From an uncultured Flavobacteriales bacterium (GTDB lineage Bacteria > Bacteroidota > Bacteroidia > Flavobacteriales_D > Sanyastnellaceae), in the NCBI GenBank assembly GCA_938074325.1, contig CALJFZ010000020.1, forward strand, positions 1 to 32,531: a stretch of 32,531 bases of DNA, written 5' to 3'. The notes under the pieces were generated by a model, which was given only the letters and a program-made list of their open reading frames with translations, was not told the DNA's origin and searched no databases. A program made the position numbers and the translations under genes. Shown here one piece after another: positions 1-9,600 of this stretch (its first letter is position 1; the number at the start of each line of letters is the position of its first letter).

Positions 1-1
1 G

Positions 2-469
2 GCAGAAGCGGGGTTCGAGCATTATGAAGTATCAAATTGGGCCAAATCAGGCGGCCATGCCGTGCACAATCAGCACTATTGGTCGGGGCTACCGTACTGG
101 GGCATTGGCCCGGGAGCGCACGGTTTTGATGGGGCCAAACGATACGCCAATGTGTCCAACAACCCCCGCTACATTCAAGCCCTCGAACACGCCCAGGCCG
201 CCAGCGACCTGCCTGTGACCACTGAATGCCTGAGCCCTACCGACCGGTACAACGAATCCCTCATGACCGGCCTTCGCACTGCGCGTGGAATCCAACTCGA
301 AGAACTCGAGCGGTCTTACGGATTGCGGCCGGATACCGCTGAATCACAGGTGTGGGAAAAGCTCGTCAACACAGGCCAATTGACCCAGTTAGACTCCGGC
401 GCGTTCCGAATCCCCGAACAGCACTGGGTGCTAGCCGACGCCATCGCATCGGAGTTGTTCTACGCCTGA
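2..469 (+). CDS. hemW: HemW-like radical SAM protein, C-terminal part (5' end outside window)
   Basis: The frame is open from the first bases and ends at TGA 467-469, so only about the last 155 residues are present. It reads GFEHYEVSNWA, then HNQHYW and GIGPGAHGF, the conserved segment of HemW (formerly annotated as oxygen-independent coproporphyrinogen III oxidase-like). This is followed by the HemW C-terminal region with an NESLMTGLRTARGI stretch and a small winged-helix-like end. HemW proteins are radical SAM enzymes thought to act as haem chaperones that insert haem into respiratory proteins. The catalytic CxxxCxxC region must lie upstream of the window. The last 10 bases overlap the end of the convergent transporter gene. 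The family call is firm; whether it is HemW or a paralogue such as HemN cannot be settled from this end alone, but the GIGPGAH context favours HemW. Confidence 0.88.
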   Translation, partial: AEAGFEHYEVSNWAKSGGHAVHNQHYWSGLPYWGIGPGAHGFDGAKRYANVSNNPRYIQALEHAQAASDLPVTTECLSPTDRYNESLMTGLRTARGIQLEELERSYGLRPDTAESQVWEKLVNTGQLTQLDSGAFRIPEQHWVLADAIASELFYA

Positions 470-1380
470 TCCTCTGCACGCAGCCGTGCTCTCCGCTTGA
501 GCCATGCATTGACAAACACCGCCCCTACGATGATGGCTGCGCCCAGGTAAAAGCCCCCGTGCATGCGCTCTTCATCTCCGAAAATCAAGGCTGCCAAGGC
601 AATGGCATAGACAGGTTCCAAATTGATGGCCACGGCCGTGGTAAACGGGGACAGCTCCTTCATCACCTCTATGCTCATCAAGAACGCAAAGGCCGTGGCC
701 AAGGTCGCGAGCAAGCCCAACCACACCCAGTCCTCCGTTGGGACACTCCAAAACTCCACGTCCAGCCCCTTGCCCTGCGCCAGAAACAAAACGGCCAGAA
801 CAAACGCCGCACTCAACAATTCTACGCGGGTCAAATTCGCCGAATCATGCGAACGAACCAGGACCGAATTAAAAGTGGCAAACACGGCCGCGAGGGCAGC
901 TGAAATCAAGGCCAGGCCCACCCCGTTGTAATACGCACTTAAATCGATCATGGCACCTGTAGGCGCCGGCCCCCAGAGCAACACCACCAGCCCAGCAATG
1001 ATCACAACCCCCAGCACCACCTCCCGCATATCGACTCGGCGTTTGTGCACCAGCGGTTCAATTACGCTCACGAAGACCGGGGTTGTCGCCAGGGTCGCCA
1101 AAGCCACCGAAACGTTGCTGATCTTGATGCTGGCGAAAAAGGCAATCCAGTGAGCAGCAGCCGTACACCCGACCAACGCAATTTTCCAGATGTCCTTTCG
1201 CGAAAAACGTTGGGTGTTGCCCCGAAGGGTCAACCACAGCCATACCAACCCACCCCCGAGCAATACCCTCCAAAACACCAGCCGTTCCGCTTCGAGTGAA
1301 ATGAGCTTTCCCAATATTCCGGTAAAGCCGAAAATCAAAACGATGAAGTGGAGCATCCACGTGCTCTGACGGCGGTTCAT
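460..1380 (-). CDS. DMT superfamily (EamA-type) transporter
   Basis: The protein is about 306 residues and almost entirely hydrophobic, with roughly ten predicted membrane segments in two similar halves, the layout of EamA/RhaT-type drug/metabolite transporters. The second half contains the typical EamA stretch with NLEPVYAIALAALIFGDEE near the end and a basic C-terminus (LKRRARLRAEDQA). I chose the ATG at 1378-1380 (MNRRQSTW) rather than the ATG at 1405-1407, because the first membrane segment follows at once and the shorter start leaves room for divergent promoters before 1428. The substrate cannot be read from the sequence; family members export amino acids, nucleosides or other metabolites. 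The gene converges on hemW with a 10-base overlap. Confidence 0.85.
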   Translation of the reverse strand: MNRRQSTWMLHFIVLIFGFTGILGKLISLEAERLVFWRVLLGGGLVWLWLTLRGNTQRFSRKDIWKIALVGCTAAAHWIAFFASIKISNVSVALATLATTPVFVSVIEPLVHKRRVDMREVVLGVVIIAGLVVLLWGPAPTGAMIDLSAYYNGVGLALISAALAAVFATFNSVLVRSHDSANLTRVELLSAAFVLAVLFLAQGKGLDVEFWSVPTEDWVWLGLLATLATAFAFLMSIEVMKELSPFTTAVAINLEPVYAIALAALIFGDEERMHGGFYLGAAIIVGAVFVNAWLKRRARLRAEDQA

Positions 1381-1427
1381 ACCGGCAAATCTACCCGTAA
1401 CTTGCATGCGCTTCGAACCTCTTTCGC

Positions 1428-3185
1428 ATGAAAAATTTCATCCTTTTTCTTCTTGTTTTGGTCGCCCTTCCCGCCTGGGGGCAAATCCAATTGGACAACC
1501 AATTTGAAGACTGGGCGGACCTGCCGCACATCAGCAGCGAGAGCGGTCCGTTCGCCTCTGCTGCGGTGACCAGCAACGCAGACTGGCTCTACTTGCACAT
1601 CGCGCTAGCAGAGGAGGTGGCGTTGGATGAAAACGCCTTGCCCAACGACTACCGCATCTTGCTCGATTTGGACAACGACGTCAACACCGGGGTGGATTAC
1701 GCGGGCCAGGGGCTGGGCGTGGACTTGCTCATCAACCTCGCTTCTCGCCAAGCAATTCGCTACACCAATGGATCCGGCATCGAGTCGTTCAACGAGGTGG
1801 GCATGCGAGCCGCACCGACCTACAGCGCGACGGAATTTGAATTGGCCTTCGACCGCGATTTGACACAAGTTGTGGGGCCTGAAGTGCGCATCAAGTGGTA
1901 CGCCAACGGCACGCAAATTGGATTCCCTGAAAGCGGAATCGAACACACGCTTTTGGACGCCCCCGACACCTTCGCACCTGTCAGCATCGCACGAGCACCC
2001 GGCACGCTCAACCGCGTAGCCTTTTGGAACGTCAACAACCGCATGGACGAACTCTTCGCCCAGCAGGCCATGAAACGAATCCTGCAAGCCGTGGACCCAG
2101 ACATTTTGGCTTTATCGGAAGTTTCCAATGTGAGCGCATCCTATGTCGAAGCGTTGCTCGATGATTGGCTGCCCTTAGAAGGCGGCGCATCATGGAACGT
2201 GGTGAAGGACGACTGGGACTTGATGGTCGCGTCCAAAGGCGCCATCCTCTCGTCGTATCCAAGCGTCATGCGGCAATTTCCCGCACTCGTGGAAGGGCAT
2301 CCGGGTTGGGGTGTACCGTTGCTCATCACCAGCAGCCACCTCAAATGCTGCGGAGGCTCCTCCAACGAGGCTCAGCGCCAAGCCGAAGCAGACGAATACA
2401 TGGCCTTCCTTCGGGATGCGATGTCCGGCGAAGGGGACTTGACACTTGCGCCCAACACCCCAGTCGTTTACGGCGGGGACTTGAACATGGTGGGATTGGA
2501 TGACCCTATCTACACCTTGGTCAGCGGCGACATCAGCGACGAAACAGCCTACGGACCGGACTTCGCGCCGGACTGGGACGGAACGGCCCTCACGGAACAG
2601 CCTTTGCTGCAGACCGATCACGGGTTCGACTTCACCTGGATGAGCAGCAACATCAATTCAGAATGGATGCCTGGGAAGTTGGATTACCTCATCACTTCCG
2701 ACGCCTCCATCGACCTGCGCGCGGGGTTTGTGGTGCGCACGGAAGACATGAGCGAAGAGCGGCTTGCGGAATTCGGATTGCTCGCAGGCGATGCGCTGGA
2801 TGCCTCCGACCACTTTCTGGTGGTGGGCGACCTGGGGTTGGGCGACCTGTTGGGTTCAGCGCCTGACACAGATGAAGACGGCATCAACGATTACGAGGAC
2901 AACTGCGTTTATGCCAACAACGGCGACCAAAGCGACTTCAACGGCGACGGCGTAGGCGATGCGTGCAGCGATGCGGACGGCGACGGACTCAGTGACGCGC
3001 TCGAGATCAATGTGTATGGAACGGACCCCCTGCTTGCAGACACCGATACGGACGGGGTATCGGATGGGCTAGAATTGTGCGTTTGCAGCGCCATTGACCA
3101 ATGCCCCGGCGACCTGTCCAACGACGCGGTGGTATCGGTCGCTGACCTGCTGCTGCTGCTCGGTCTGTTTGGTGCAACATGCTGA
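1428..3185 (+). CDS. Secreted endonuclease/exonuclease/phosphatase-fold protein with thrombospondin type 3 repeats and dockerin-like tail
   Basis: The 585-residue protein begins with a signal peptide (MKNFILFLLVLVALPAWGQ). Residues about 20-185 form a beta-rich N-terminal domain. Residues about 194-470 carry the EEP (DNase I-like) fold: N201/N203 in FWNVNN, E231 in LALSEV, H304 in SSHLK, D351 and N353 in GGDLN, D419 in KLDYL, and the closing S460-D461-H462. These are the expected metal and phosphate residues of the family. Residues about 478-550 are Asp-rich calcium-binding thrombospondin type 3 repeats. The end (CPGDLSNDAVVSVADLLLLLG) resembles one dockerin/EF-hand-like half repeat, a C-terminal form I have seen in Bacteroidota secreted proteins. 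It probably cleaves extracellular DNA or another phosphodiester; the substrate is inferred. The stop codon abuts the stop of the convergent neighbour. Confidence 0.85.
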   Translation: MKNFILFLLVLVALPAWGQIQLDNQFEDWADLPHISSESGPFASAAVTSNADWLYLHIALAEEVALDENALPNDYRILLDLDNDVNTGVDYAGQGLGVDLLINLASRQAIRYTNGSGIESFNEVGMRAAPTYSATEFELAFDRDLTQVVGPEVRIKWYANGTQIGFPESGIEHTLLDAPDTFAPVSIARAPGTLNRVAFWNVNNRMDELFAQQAMKRILQAVDPDILALSEVSNVSASYVEALLDDWLPLEGGASWNVVKDDWDLMVASKGAILSSYPSVMRQFPALVEGHPGWGVPLLITSSHLKCCGGSSNEAQRQAEADEYMAFLRDAMSGEGDLTLAPNTPVVYGGDLNMVGLDDPIYTLVSGDISDETAYGPDFAPDWDGTALTEQPLLQTDHGFDFTWMSSNINSEWMPGKLDYLITSDASIDLRAGFVVRTEDMSEERLAEFGLLAGDALDASDHFLVVGDLGLGDLLGSAPDTDEDGINDYEDNCVYANNGDQSDFNGDGVGDACSDADGDGLSDALEINVYGTDPLLADTDTDGVSDGLELCVCSAIDQCPGDLSNDAVVSVADLLLLLGLFGATC

Positions 3186-6100
3186 TCAGCGCGCAGCGCG
3201 AATCAACTTCACAGATTTGGTGCCAGAAGCCGTGGTGATTTGGGCCACGTACACGCCTGCTGGCCATCCGGAGACATCCAATGCGTGACGCACTTGGTTC
3301 GGAGTGTGCGATTCCACAAACCGACCGTCCATGCCGAAGACTTCGATGCGCTCCATGGACAGCGACGACTCGAAAACAACCGATCCCGTTGCGGGGTTGG
3401 GCCACAAACGTGCCTGCACGTCCAATTCGTCCACCGAAACTACGATGACATCCACCTCCACGACCATTTGGTCAGAACAGTTACCGTCGCTGCTGTACAC
3501 CGTCAGGTTCACCTCGTAGACGCCTTCCTCCGTGTAGGCATAGGCCGGCACCTCCTCATCGCTCGTTCCTCCGTCGCCAAACGACCAATAGTATCCACTG
3601 GCGCCCGAGCTGTTGTTCTCAATCAGCAGGTCACCGTCCAACAAATTCCACGGCGACTCCACCGAAAAACTCGCCTGCACTGGCTCCGTCAAATCCGATT
3701 GATAGCGCGGGGAAATACGGTACCCTTGGAAATATGGTTCGTCAAAATCCCGTTGGTCTCCAATGCCCGAAACGCCGAAAACGCCAATGGGCGGCTCCGT
3801 CAAAAACAGGTCGGTATTCGCATCGATGCGCATGGTATACACCGCTGCACCGGTGGTAATGTCAACCTCAAAACTTGGGGCGCTGTTCGTCCACTGCGCC
3901 GGGTCCACCAACTCCACGCACTTCAACTTAATCACGTGTGATTCCGTATCCTCGTTGAGTTCCTGCACCAATTCCGGTTGTTCGGTCAAGAAGCCCGACC
4001 CTTCGTAAATCACGGTGTCAGCAATGATCTGCGTCAACCCGGCAAACTGAGCGATGGTTCCGCGAACGCGCAAGCTGTCTCCGGGCACAACCTCTTCATA
4101 TCCAAAATCAGAAAGCGGGCTGAACACATTGATGCCGTGGGTGGAATCGATGAGGGTAAACTGCAAACCTGAAGGGTAGTCGTTCCACCCGTGGGCAATT
4201 CCGCGCAACTCGCACGACACCCCCAAACTGTCCGTGACACCCGTCACGAAATCCACCGATCTCACCGTCGCGATATCGTATACCGGGTAGGTGAGATCCG
4301 ATGGCTGAATGTGAATGGTAACCGTGTCGATGAGCAATACCACTTCCCCTGAAGTGACTTGAATGGCCAATTCCACTGTCTCCTCTCCTTCCGGCTCTTC
4401 GTCGTCGATGGCGGCGAAAGTGAACGTTTGGTCGTTGAGCAGACCAATGGGGAACGAGAATTCAGGAAGCGGGAAAACGCCCGGGAAGTCCTCGCCAGCT
4501 GTCGCCGTTCCGCCCACCACGTCCACCACCACCGTCGCGTCCTGGAGGGGGTATGCCACTTGCATCACCACTTCCGCACCGCCGCCTTCAAACACGTACA
4601 GATCTGTGGCTGCGAAGCCCAACTCCATGTCGGGCGTACCAGTGCATGTGGCCGAGTGATAACCGATGAAATCAAAGGTGTCTTGCGGGTACACGTCCCA
4701 TTGGTATTGGCCCACTTCCCAATCCGTGCTTCCCTGGGAGACATTGGCCTTCCGCACCAGCGTGTACTCCGCCATTTCGCCAGCGCCTCCATCCACTGTA
4801 AACGGCGAACCCGGGTCGGGACCAAATTCCCCCATTTGATCAATGATGACCCCATCGTGGTACAGCACAATGACATCGTTCCCGTTGAACCACGTCACCT
4901 GGCTTTCGATGTCAGCTGCGCTGTAGAGTTCTGGTGCCGCGAGTGCATTCATGATCACAAAAACGCCGTTGGGCTCGATCACCCCTTCCAGCAATTGGGT
5001 ATTAGTCGGTTCTGTGGCGCCGTTGTTCCACGTTTCCATGGAATACCCCTCGAGGTTAATGGCCACTGGGGAGGGGTTGTACAACTCAATGGCTTTGTTG
5101 TTGCTGTTGCCCTCGATGTACTCCGAAATGAAAAGTTCTTCGCAGAAACTGGCGTTGGTGCAATCCAAAATTTCCACTTCCAAAAACGAGTTGCTCAGGC
5201 TGTCGCACTCAACGCCTTGAATCCCCTCCAGCGCACTGCCCGGCTCCAAAGTTGCGGCGTCAAATCCCCCTAAACCGCTGCTGCCCCACACTTGGTAGGT
5301 GCCTACACCCAATGCCGTGAAGTCGTATTGTGGGAATCCCGTCGTGTCCAAAATGGACTGGGCCTGGTCGGTGATGACAAAAATGTACTCCGCATCTACG
5401 GCTTCTGACGTGTAGCCGAACGTGACCACTGCGTTTTCCAATCCCACGCATCCGAGGGCGGACGGCGTGCCCGAGGCATCGGTCACATTCCCTCCGTCAC
5501 ACGCAGGGGGATCACAGGTTTCGCCCGCGATCTCAATGGAGTTGAACGCAAATGCGTAGCACCCTTCGCCTTCGATGCCGTCGACGGGTTGGCCAGGAGC
5601 CAATGTAGCGGCGACGAGCGGTAAGTCATGCGAAATACCGAACACTTCCAGCAGCGCATCGCCCATACCGGCCAAGTTGACTGCCACACCGTCAAACGCC
5701 GCGATGATGGCGCCCGTCTCCGCGTTGGCCACAACGGAAGTGAAGGCGGCGTCCGGCACGTCATTGGTGTGGTTCAATTGCACCAAAACCAACTCGCCCG
5801 AGTCCGTGCATACGGTGCTGTTTGCTGAATTCTGCAGCTCAATTTGTCCGCCATCGCAGACCAATACATTGCTGTATCCCGGTGTTGGAGCCTGCAATAT
5901 GAAGTCGCCCGGAGTCTGCGGAGTCCCTCCATCTGGCACCCGCGACAGGCTTTGGTAGTCCGCCAAACCCTCCGCGCTTTCATTGAGTTGCGTCCCTCCC
6001 GGAGTCAAAACGTCTACCAAGCTCAACATCGGGGGTTGGTTGTTTCCGTAAACGATTCCATCCAAAATATCCTCATCTGTGACCGGTGTTCCATTGGGGA

Positions 6101-6488
6101 AATTCGCCGCATCTGCGTCGTAAAGCGCAATCCCTTCTTGGCCAACTTGAAGCCAGTTCGTGCCTTCAATCACCACATCCGCTTCTGGCAATCCCGGCCC
6201 GCCAATTAAGAGAAAGCCGTTGGCGTTCAACGACAAACCGGTCAAATCCACGGTCAAATTTGACTGGGCGTTCGAACCGTTGTAGATGACCAGGGCATAT
6301 CCCGACAGGTCCTCACCCGGCGCACCATAGAGTTCCACAAACTCTTCGGTGTCAATGCCCGGTCCTGAAGGATCGAATTCATTGATGACCACTTGTGCTG
6401 TCGAAGCCAGTGAAAAAAGGGAGATGAGGCCGATTGTGAAAAGGCCTTGCTGCAATTGGGCAGCGAAAAGAAGGATGTTTGCACGCAT
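3186..6488 (-). CDS. Large secreted T9SS protein with two lamin-tail domains, Calx-beta, OB-like and PKD domains
   Basis: About 1100 residues. I chose the ATG at 6486-6488 (MRANILLF), which gives a signal peptide ending near ASTAQ. An upstream in-frame ATG at 6530 lies beyond a perfect -7 promoter box and is unlikely to be used. Domains, in approximate residues: lamin-tail domain 20-135 (VVINEFDPSG..EEFVELYG); lamin-tail domain 448-560 (LFISEYIEGNSNNKAIELYN); Calx-beta 627-727; an OB-fold-like segment 740-830; PKD 940-1013 (YYWSFGDGGTSDE); T9SS type-A sorting domain 1026-1100 (LWPNPATGS..GVYVAQI). No catalytic domain is visible, so it is most likely a surface adhesin or scaffold exported by T9SS. 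Lamin-tail and OB-like domains often accompany extracellular nucleases in this phylum, which fits its convergent EEP-fold neighbour, but a joint role is inference. Confidence 0.87.
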   Translation of the reverse strand: MRANILLFAAQLQQGLFTIGLISLFSLASTAQVVINEFDPSGPGIDTEEFVELYGAPGEDLSGYALVIYNGSNAQSNLTVDLTGLSLNANGFLLIGGPGLPEADVVIEGTNWLQVGQEGIALYDADAANFPNGTPVTDEDILDGIVYGNNQPPMLSLVDVLTPGGTQLNESAEGLADYQSLSRVPDGGTPQTPGDFILQAPTPGYSNVLVCDGGQIELQNSANSTVCTDSGELVLVQLNHTNDVPDAAFTSVVANAETGAIIAAFDGVAVNLAGMGDALLEVFGISHDLPLVAATLAPGQPVDGIEGEGCYAFAFNSIEIAGETCDPPACDGGNVTDASGTPSALGCVGLENAVVTFGYTSEAVDAEYIFVITDQAQSILDTTGFPQYDFTALGVGTYQVWGSSGLGGFDAATLEPGSALEGIQGVECDSLSNSFLEVEILDCTNASFCEELFISEYIEGNSNNKAIELYNPSPVAINLEGYSMETWNNGATEPTNTQLLEGVIEPNGVFVIMNALAAPELYSAADIESQVTWFNGNDVIVLYHDGVIIDQMGEFGPDPGSPFTVDGGAGEMAEYTLVRKANVSQGSTDWEVGQYQWDVYPQDTFDFIGYHSATCTGTPDMELGFAATDLYVFEGGGAEVVMQVAYPLQDATVVVDVVGGTATAGEDFPGVFPLPEFSFPIGLLNDQTFTFAAIDDEEPEGEETVELAIQVTSGEVVLLIDTVTIHIQPSDLTYPVYDIATVRSVDFVTGVTDSLGVSCELRGIAHGWNDYPSGLQFTLIDSTHGINVFSPLSDFGYEEVVPGDSLRVRGTIAQFAGLTQIIADTVIYEGSGFLTEQPELVQELNEDTESHVIKLKCVELVDPAQWTNSAPSFEVDITTGAAVYTMRIDANTDLFLTEPPIGVFGVSGIGDQRDFDEPYFQGYRISPRYQSDLTEPVQASFSVESPWNLLDGDLLIENNSSGASGYYWSFGDGGTSDEEVPAYAYTEEGVYEVNLTVYSSDGNCSDQMVVEVDVIVVSVDELDVQARLWPNPATGSVVFESSLSMERIEVFGMDGRFVESHTPNQVRHALDVSGWPAGVYVAQITTASGTKSVKLIRAAR

Positions 6489-6517
6489 GTGAATGGTCGC
6501 TAGCAATTTGGGGGAAC

Positions 6518-6525
6518 CAAAAGTA
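6518..6525 (-). promoter_or_regulatory. Bacteroidota -7 promoter box for the lamin-tail T9SS gene
   Basis: Read on the minus strand the site is TACTTTTG, a full match to the Bacteroidota sigma-ABfr -7 consensus TAnnTTTG. It lies 30 bases upstream of the chosen ATG (6488). No clear TTG -33 element is present at the expected distance, so the assignment rests on the -7 box and its position. Confidence 0.5.
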
Positions 6526-6603
6526 CGCACATTCCCGCTGAACCCTTTTCCATGTGCATGAAGCGACCGTTAAACCGGGGTTGGATTGTAACTTCGTAAG
6601 GCT

Positions 6604-9600
6604 ATGACTCCGCGCGGAAGCCTCCTTCAAAAACTGGATGAATTCATCCGAGCCTATTACCTCAACCAACTGGTCAATGGGGCGCTTCGGTCTTTGGCGG
6701 TTTTAGTGTGCGCAGTCTTCGGGTTTGCCCTGCTTGAATACGTTGGGCATTTCGGCATCGCCGGGCGAACGGTCATTTTCTGGACGCTTGCCGTCGGCAG
6801 CGCGGCAGTAATCGTTGCTTGGCTTCTTCACCCGCTGCTCAAATGGGCCCGAATTAACAAAGGGTTGAGCTATGAAGAAGCCAGTGAGTTGATCGGTTCC
6901 CATTTTCCGGAAATCAGCGACCGCCTGCTCAATGTCTTGCAACTTCAAAACCAGCTTGGTTCAGGCGATCTGGGCACAGACACCTCGCTTCTTGAAGCCT
7001 CCATCGATGAGCGAACGCAAGCCCTTCAGCCCATTGCTTTCAAGCGCGCCATCGATTGGGGAAGAAGTGTTTCGTTGATGAAATACGCCCTTCCTGTTCT
7101 CGCGGTGGCCGGAGGGCTATGGGTGTGGAACCCAGGGTTGGTCAAAGAGCCCGCAACCCGAATCATTGCCTACCGACAAGACTTCGTGCCTCCGCCGCCC
7201 TTCTCCTTTGCGATTGAAGCGGACCTGCGTGTGCCCGCCATGCAGTCGTTTACACTGTCAGCCACCACCCAAGGAGAAACCGTGCCCGATGTTGTGATGG
7301 TGGAAGTGGGTGAAAGCCGCTACCGCATGGAACGAAGCGGCAACCGATTTGAACACACGTTTCCACTCGTCCGGGATGACATTGAATTCCGCTTAATTGG
7401 TGGCGGCGTAGCCTCAAACCTGTTCACGTTGCAAGCCCTCCCCGTGCCCACCCTAATCGGCCTCGAGGTCACGACCACGCCACCTGCATACACCGGCCTG
7501 CCTTCAGAGACCCAAACGGACATCGGCAACCTCCGAGTACCCGAAGGCACTACTGTCAATTGGGTTGTAAAAAGCAAGGACACGGACTCCCTGCGCATTG
7601 TGGTTCCGGGGGCTGATCCGTCGATTCAACAAGGTGCTGCAGGAATTTTCACCGGTTCGATTCGCGCATCCGAAAGCGGCCCTTATTGGTTGATTCCACA
7701 GAACAAAGCGGTGGGCACTTTGGATTCACTGCGGTATTACTTGCAAGTCATGTCCGACCAGTATCCGCGCATCAGCGCGTCGGAGCAAGTGGATTCTTCC
7801 ATGCAGGCTTTGCGCTATTTCAACGGGGAGGCGGCCGATGATTTCGGATTCACCCGCTTGGAATTCGCCTATCAGTGGCTCGAGCTTGGGAACCGCCCGG
7901 AAGAATTACTGGTGTCAACTCGCCCCGAAATCAACGCGGTGGCGCGCATCCCATTGCCGACTCCAAATGGGGCTTCGGACAGGTTCTTCTTTGAATGGTC
8001 GTTGCTTGACCTGGGAATTGTACAAGGCGACGTGCTGGAATATTGGTTCGAGGTCTGGGACAATGACCGCATCCACGGAGCGAAAATGGCCCGGTCCACC
8101 CCCCGCACCTTCTCTCCTCCTTCCGAATTGGAAATTCGTGAGGAACGGGATGAGGCCAACGAGGACATCGAGGACCGCATGCAGCAGGCCCGAGAAAGTG
8201 CGGCCGAACTGCGCGAAGAAATGGAGGCGCTTCGCCGTCAACTGGCGGAAGACACGGAAATAGACTGGAAGGACGAGCGCGCCATGGAGGAGCTCATGAA
8301 GAAGCAAGAGGAGCTCCGAGAAAACCTGGAAGAGCTGCAAGAGCGCAACCTCGAAAAAGACCAACGCGCCAACGAATTCAGCCCAGAAGAAGAGCGCATT
8401 TTGGAAAAGCAGGAGCAGCTTCAGGAACTAATGGAACAGGTCATGAGCGATGAGCTCAAGGAGATGTACGAGGAAATGCAGCGCCTGATGGATGAGATGG
8501 ACCCCGATGCGCTTGAGCAAATTCAAGAGCAGTTGGAGAACATGCAGGTGGACCAAGAGTCGTTAGAAAAGGAGCTTGACCGGGCATTGGAGCAGTTTAA
8601 GCAGCTTGAATACGAGGTGAAAATGGAGGAGGCCATTGATGACCTCAAAGAATTGGCTGAAAAACAAGCGGAACTCGCTGAACAAACGAAAAACGAAGAA
8701 GAGCCCAGCGACAGCCTCAAGGCCGAACAAGACAAACTAAACGAGGAGTTCAAAGAAATTCAGGAGCGTTTGGACCAATTGGAAAAGGACAACGAGGAAC
8801 TCGAAAACCCCAATGCCACCATGGACCGCGAAGAAGAGCGCGAGAGTATTGAGCAACAGATGAATGAAAGCTCAGAGCAACTGGATCAGGAGAAAAACAA
8901 AAAGGCCGCTCAAAACCAACAAAACGCCGCTGACGAAATGCAGCAGATGGCGGAACAGATGGAGAGCATGATGCAGCAACAAAGCGAAGAGTCCCTCGAA
9001 ATAGACATGGACGCACTTCGTGCGCTGCTGGAAAACATCATCGACCTGTCCTTCGATGAGGAGGGCCTTATGGAAGCGCTGCGCACTACGAGTGACAACG
9101 ATCCCGCCTACGTGGTCCATGGACAGACCCAGCGTCGCCTGAAAGACGATGCTCGCATGGTGGAGGATTCCCTGTTCCAATTGAGTATGCGCATTCCTCA
9201 GCTCGCTCCAGCGGTGAATCGGGAAATCGGCCTCATCAATCACCACATGGGGCAAGCGCTGGGAGGTTTTGGAGACCGAGAAACCGACCTCATCACCAAC
9301 AACCAGCAATACGTGATGACCAGCTTCAACAACTTGGCCCTGATGTTGGACGACGCGCTGCAACAGATGCAACAGGACATGGCAAAGAAGCAGCCTGGAA
9401 GCGGAAACTGTGAAAACCCCGGTGGAAACGGCAAGCCCAAGCCCGCCCCTAGCGCAGGCGACATCAAAAAGATGCAGCAATCCCTTGGTGATCGCTTGGA
9501 GAAGATGAAAGAAATGATGGGAGAAGGGGCCAGCGCTGGAAAGAGCGGCAAGCAGCAGCGTCAACTCAGCAAAGACTTGGCACAAATGGCCGCCCAACAA

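Noticed and set aside
352-903. 183-codon plus-strand ORF antisense to the EamA transporter
   Set aside because: The minus-strand transporter has clear membrane-protein composition, while this ORF has a basic, low-complexity translation typical of an antisense shadow.
3930-3943. CACGTG-centred palindrome (AATCACGTGTGATT) in the lamin-tail gene
   Set aside because: Its flanks do not match the parS arms, and the symmetry has an off-centre base pair; other CACGTG sites in the window (for example 16831-16840) also lack the arms.
6489-6530. Upstream in-frame ATG for the lamin-tail T9SS protein
   Set aside because: It precedes the perfect -7 promoter box on the minus strand and would add residues before the signal peptide.
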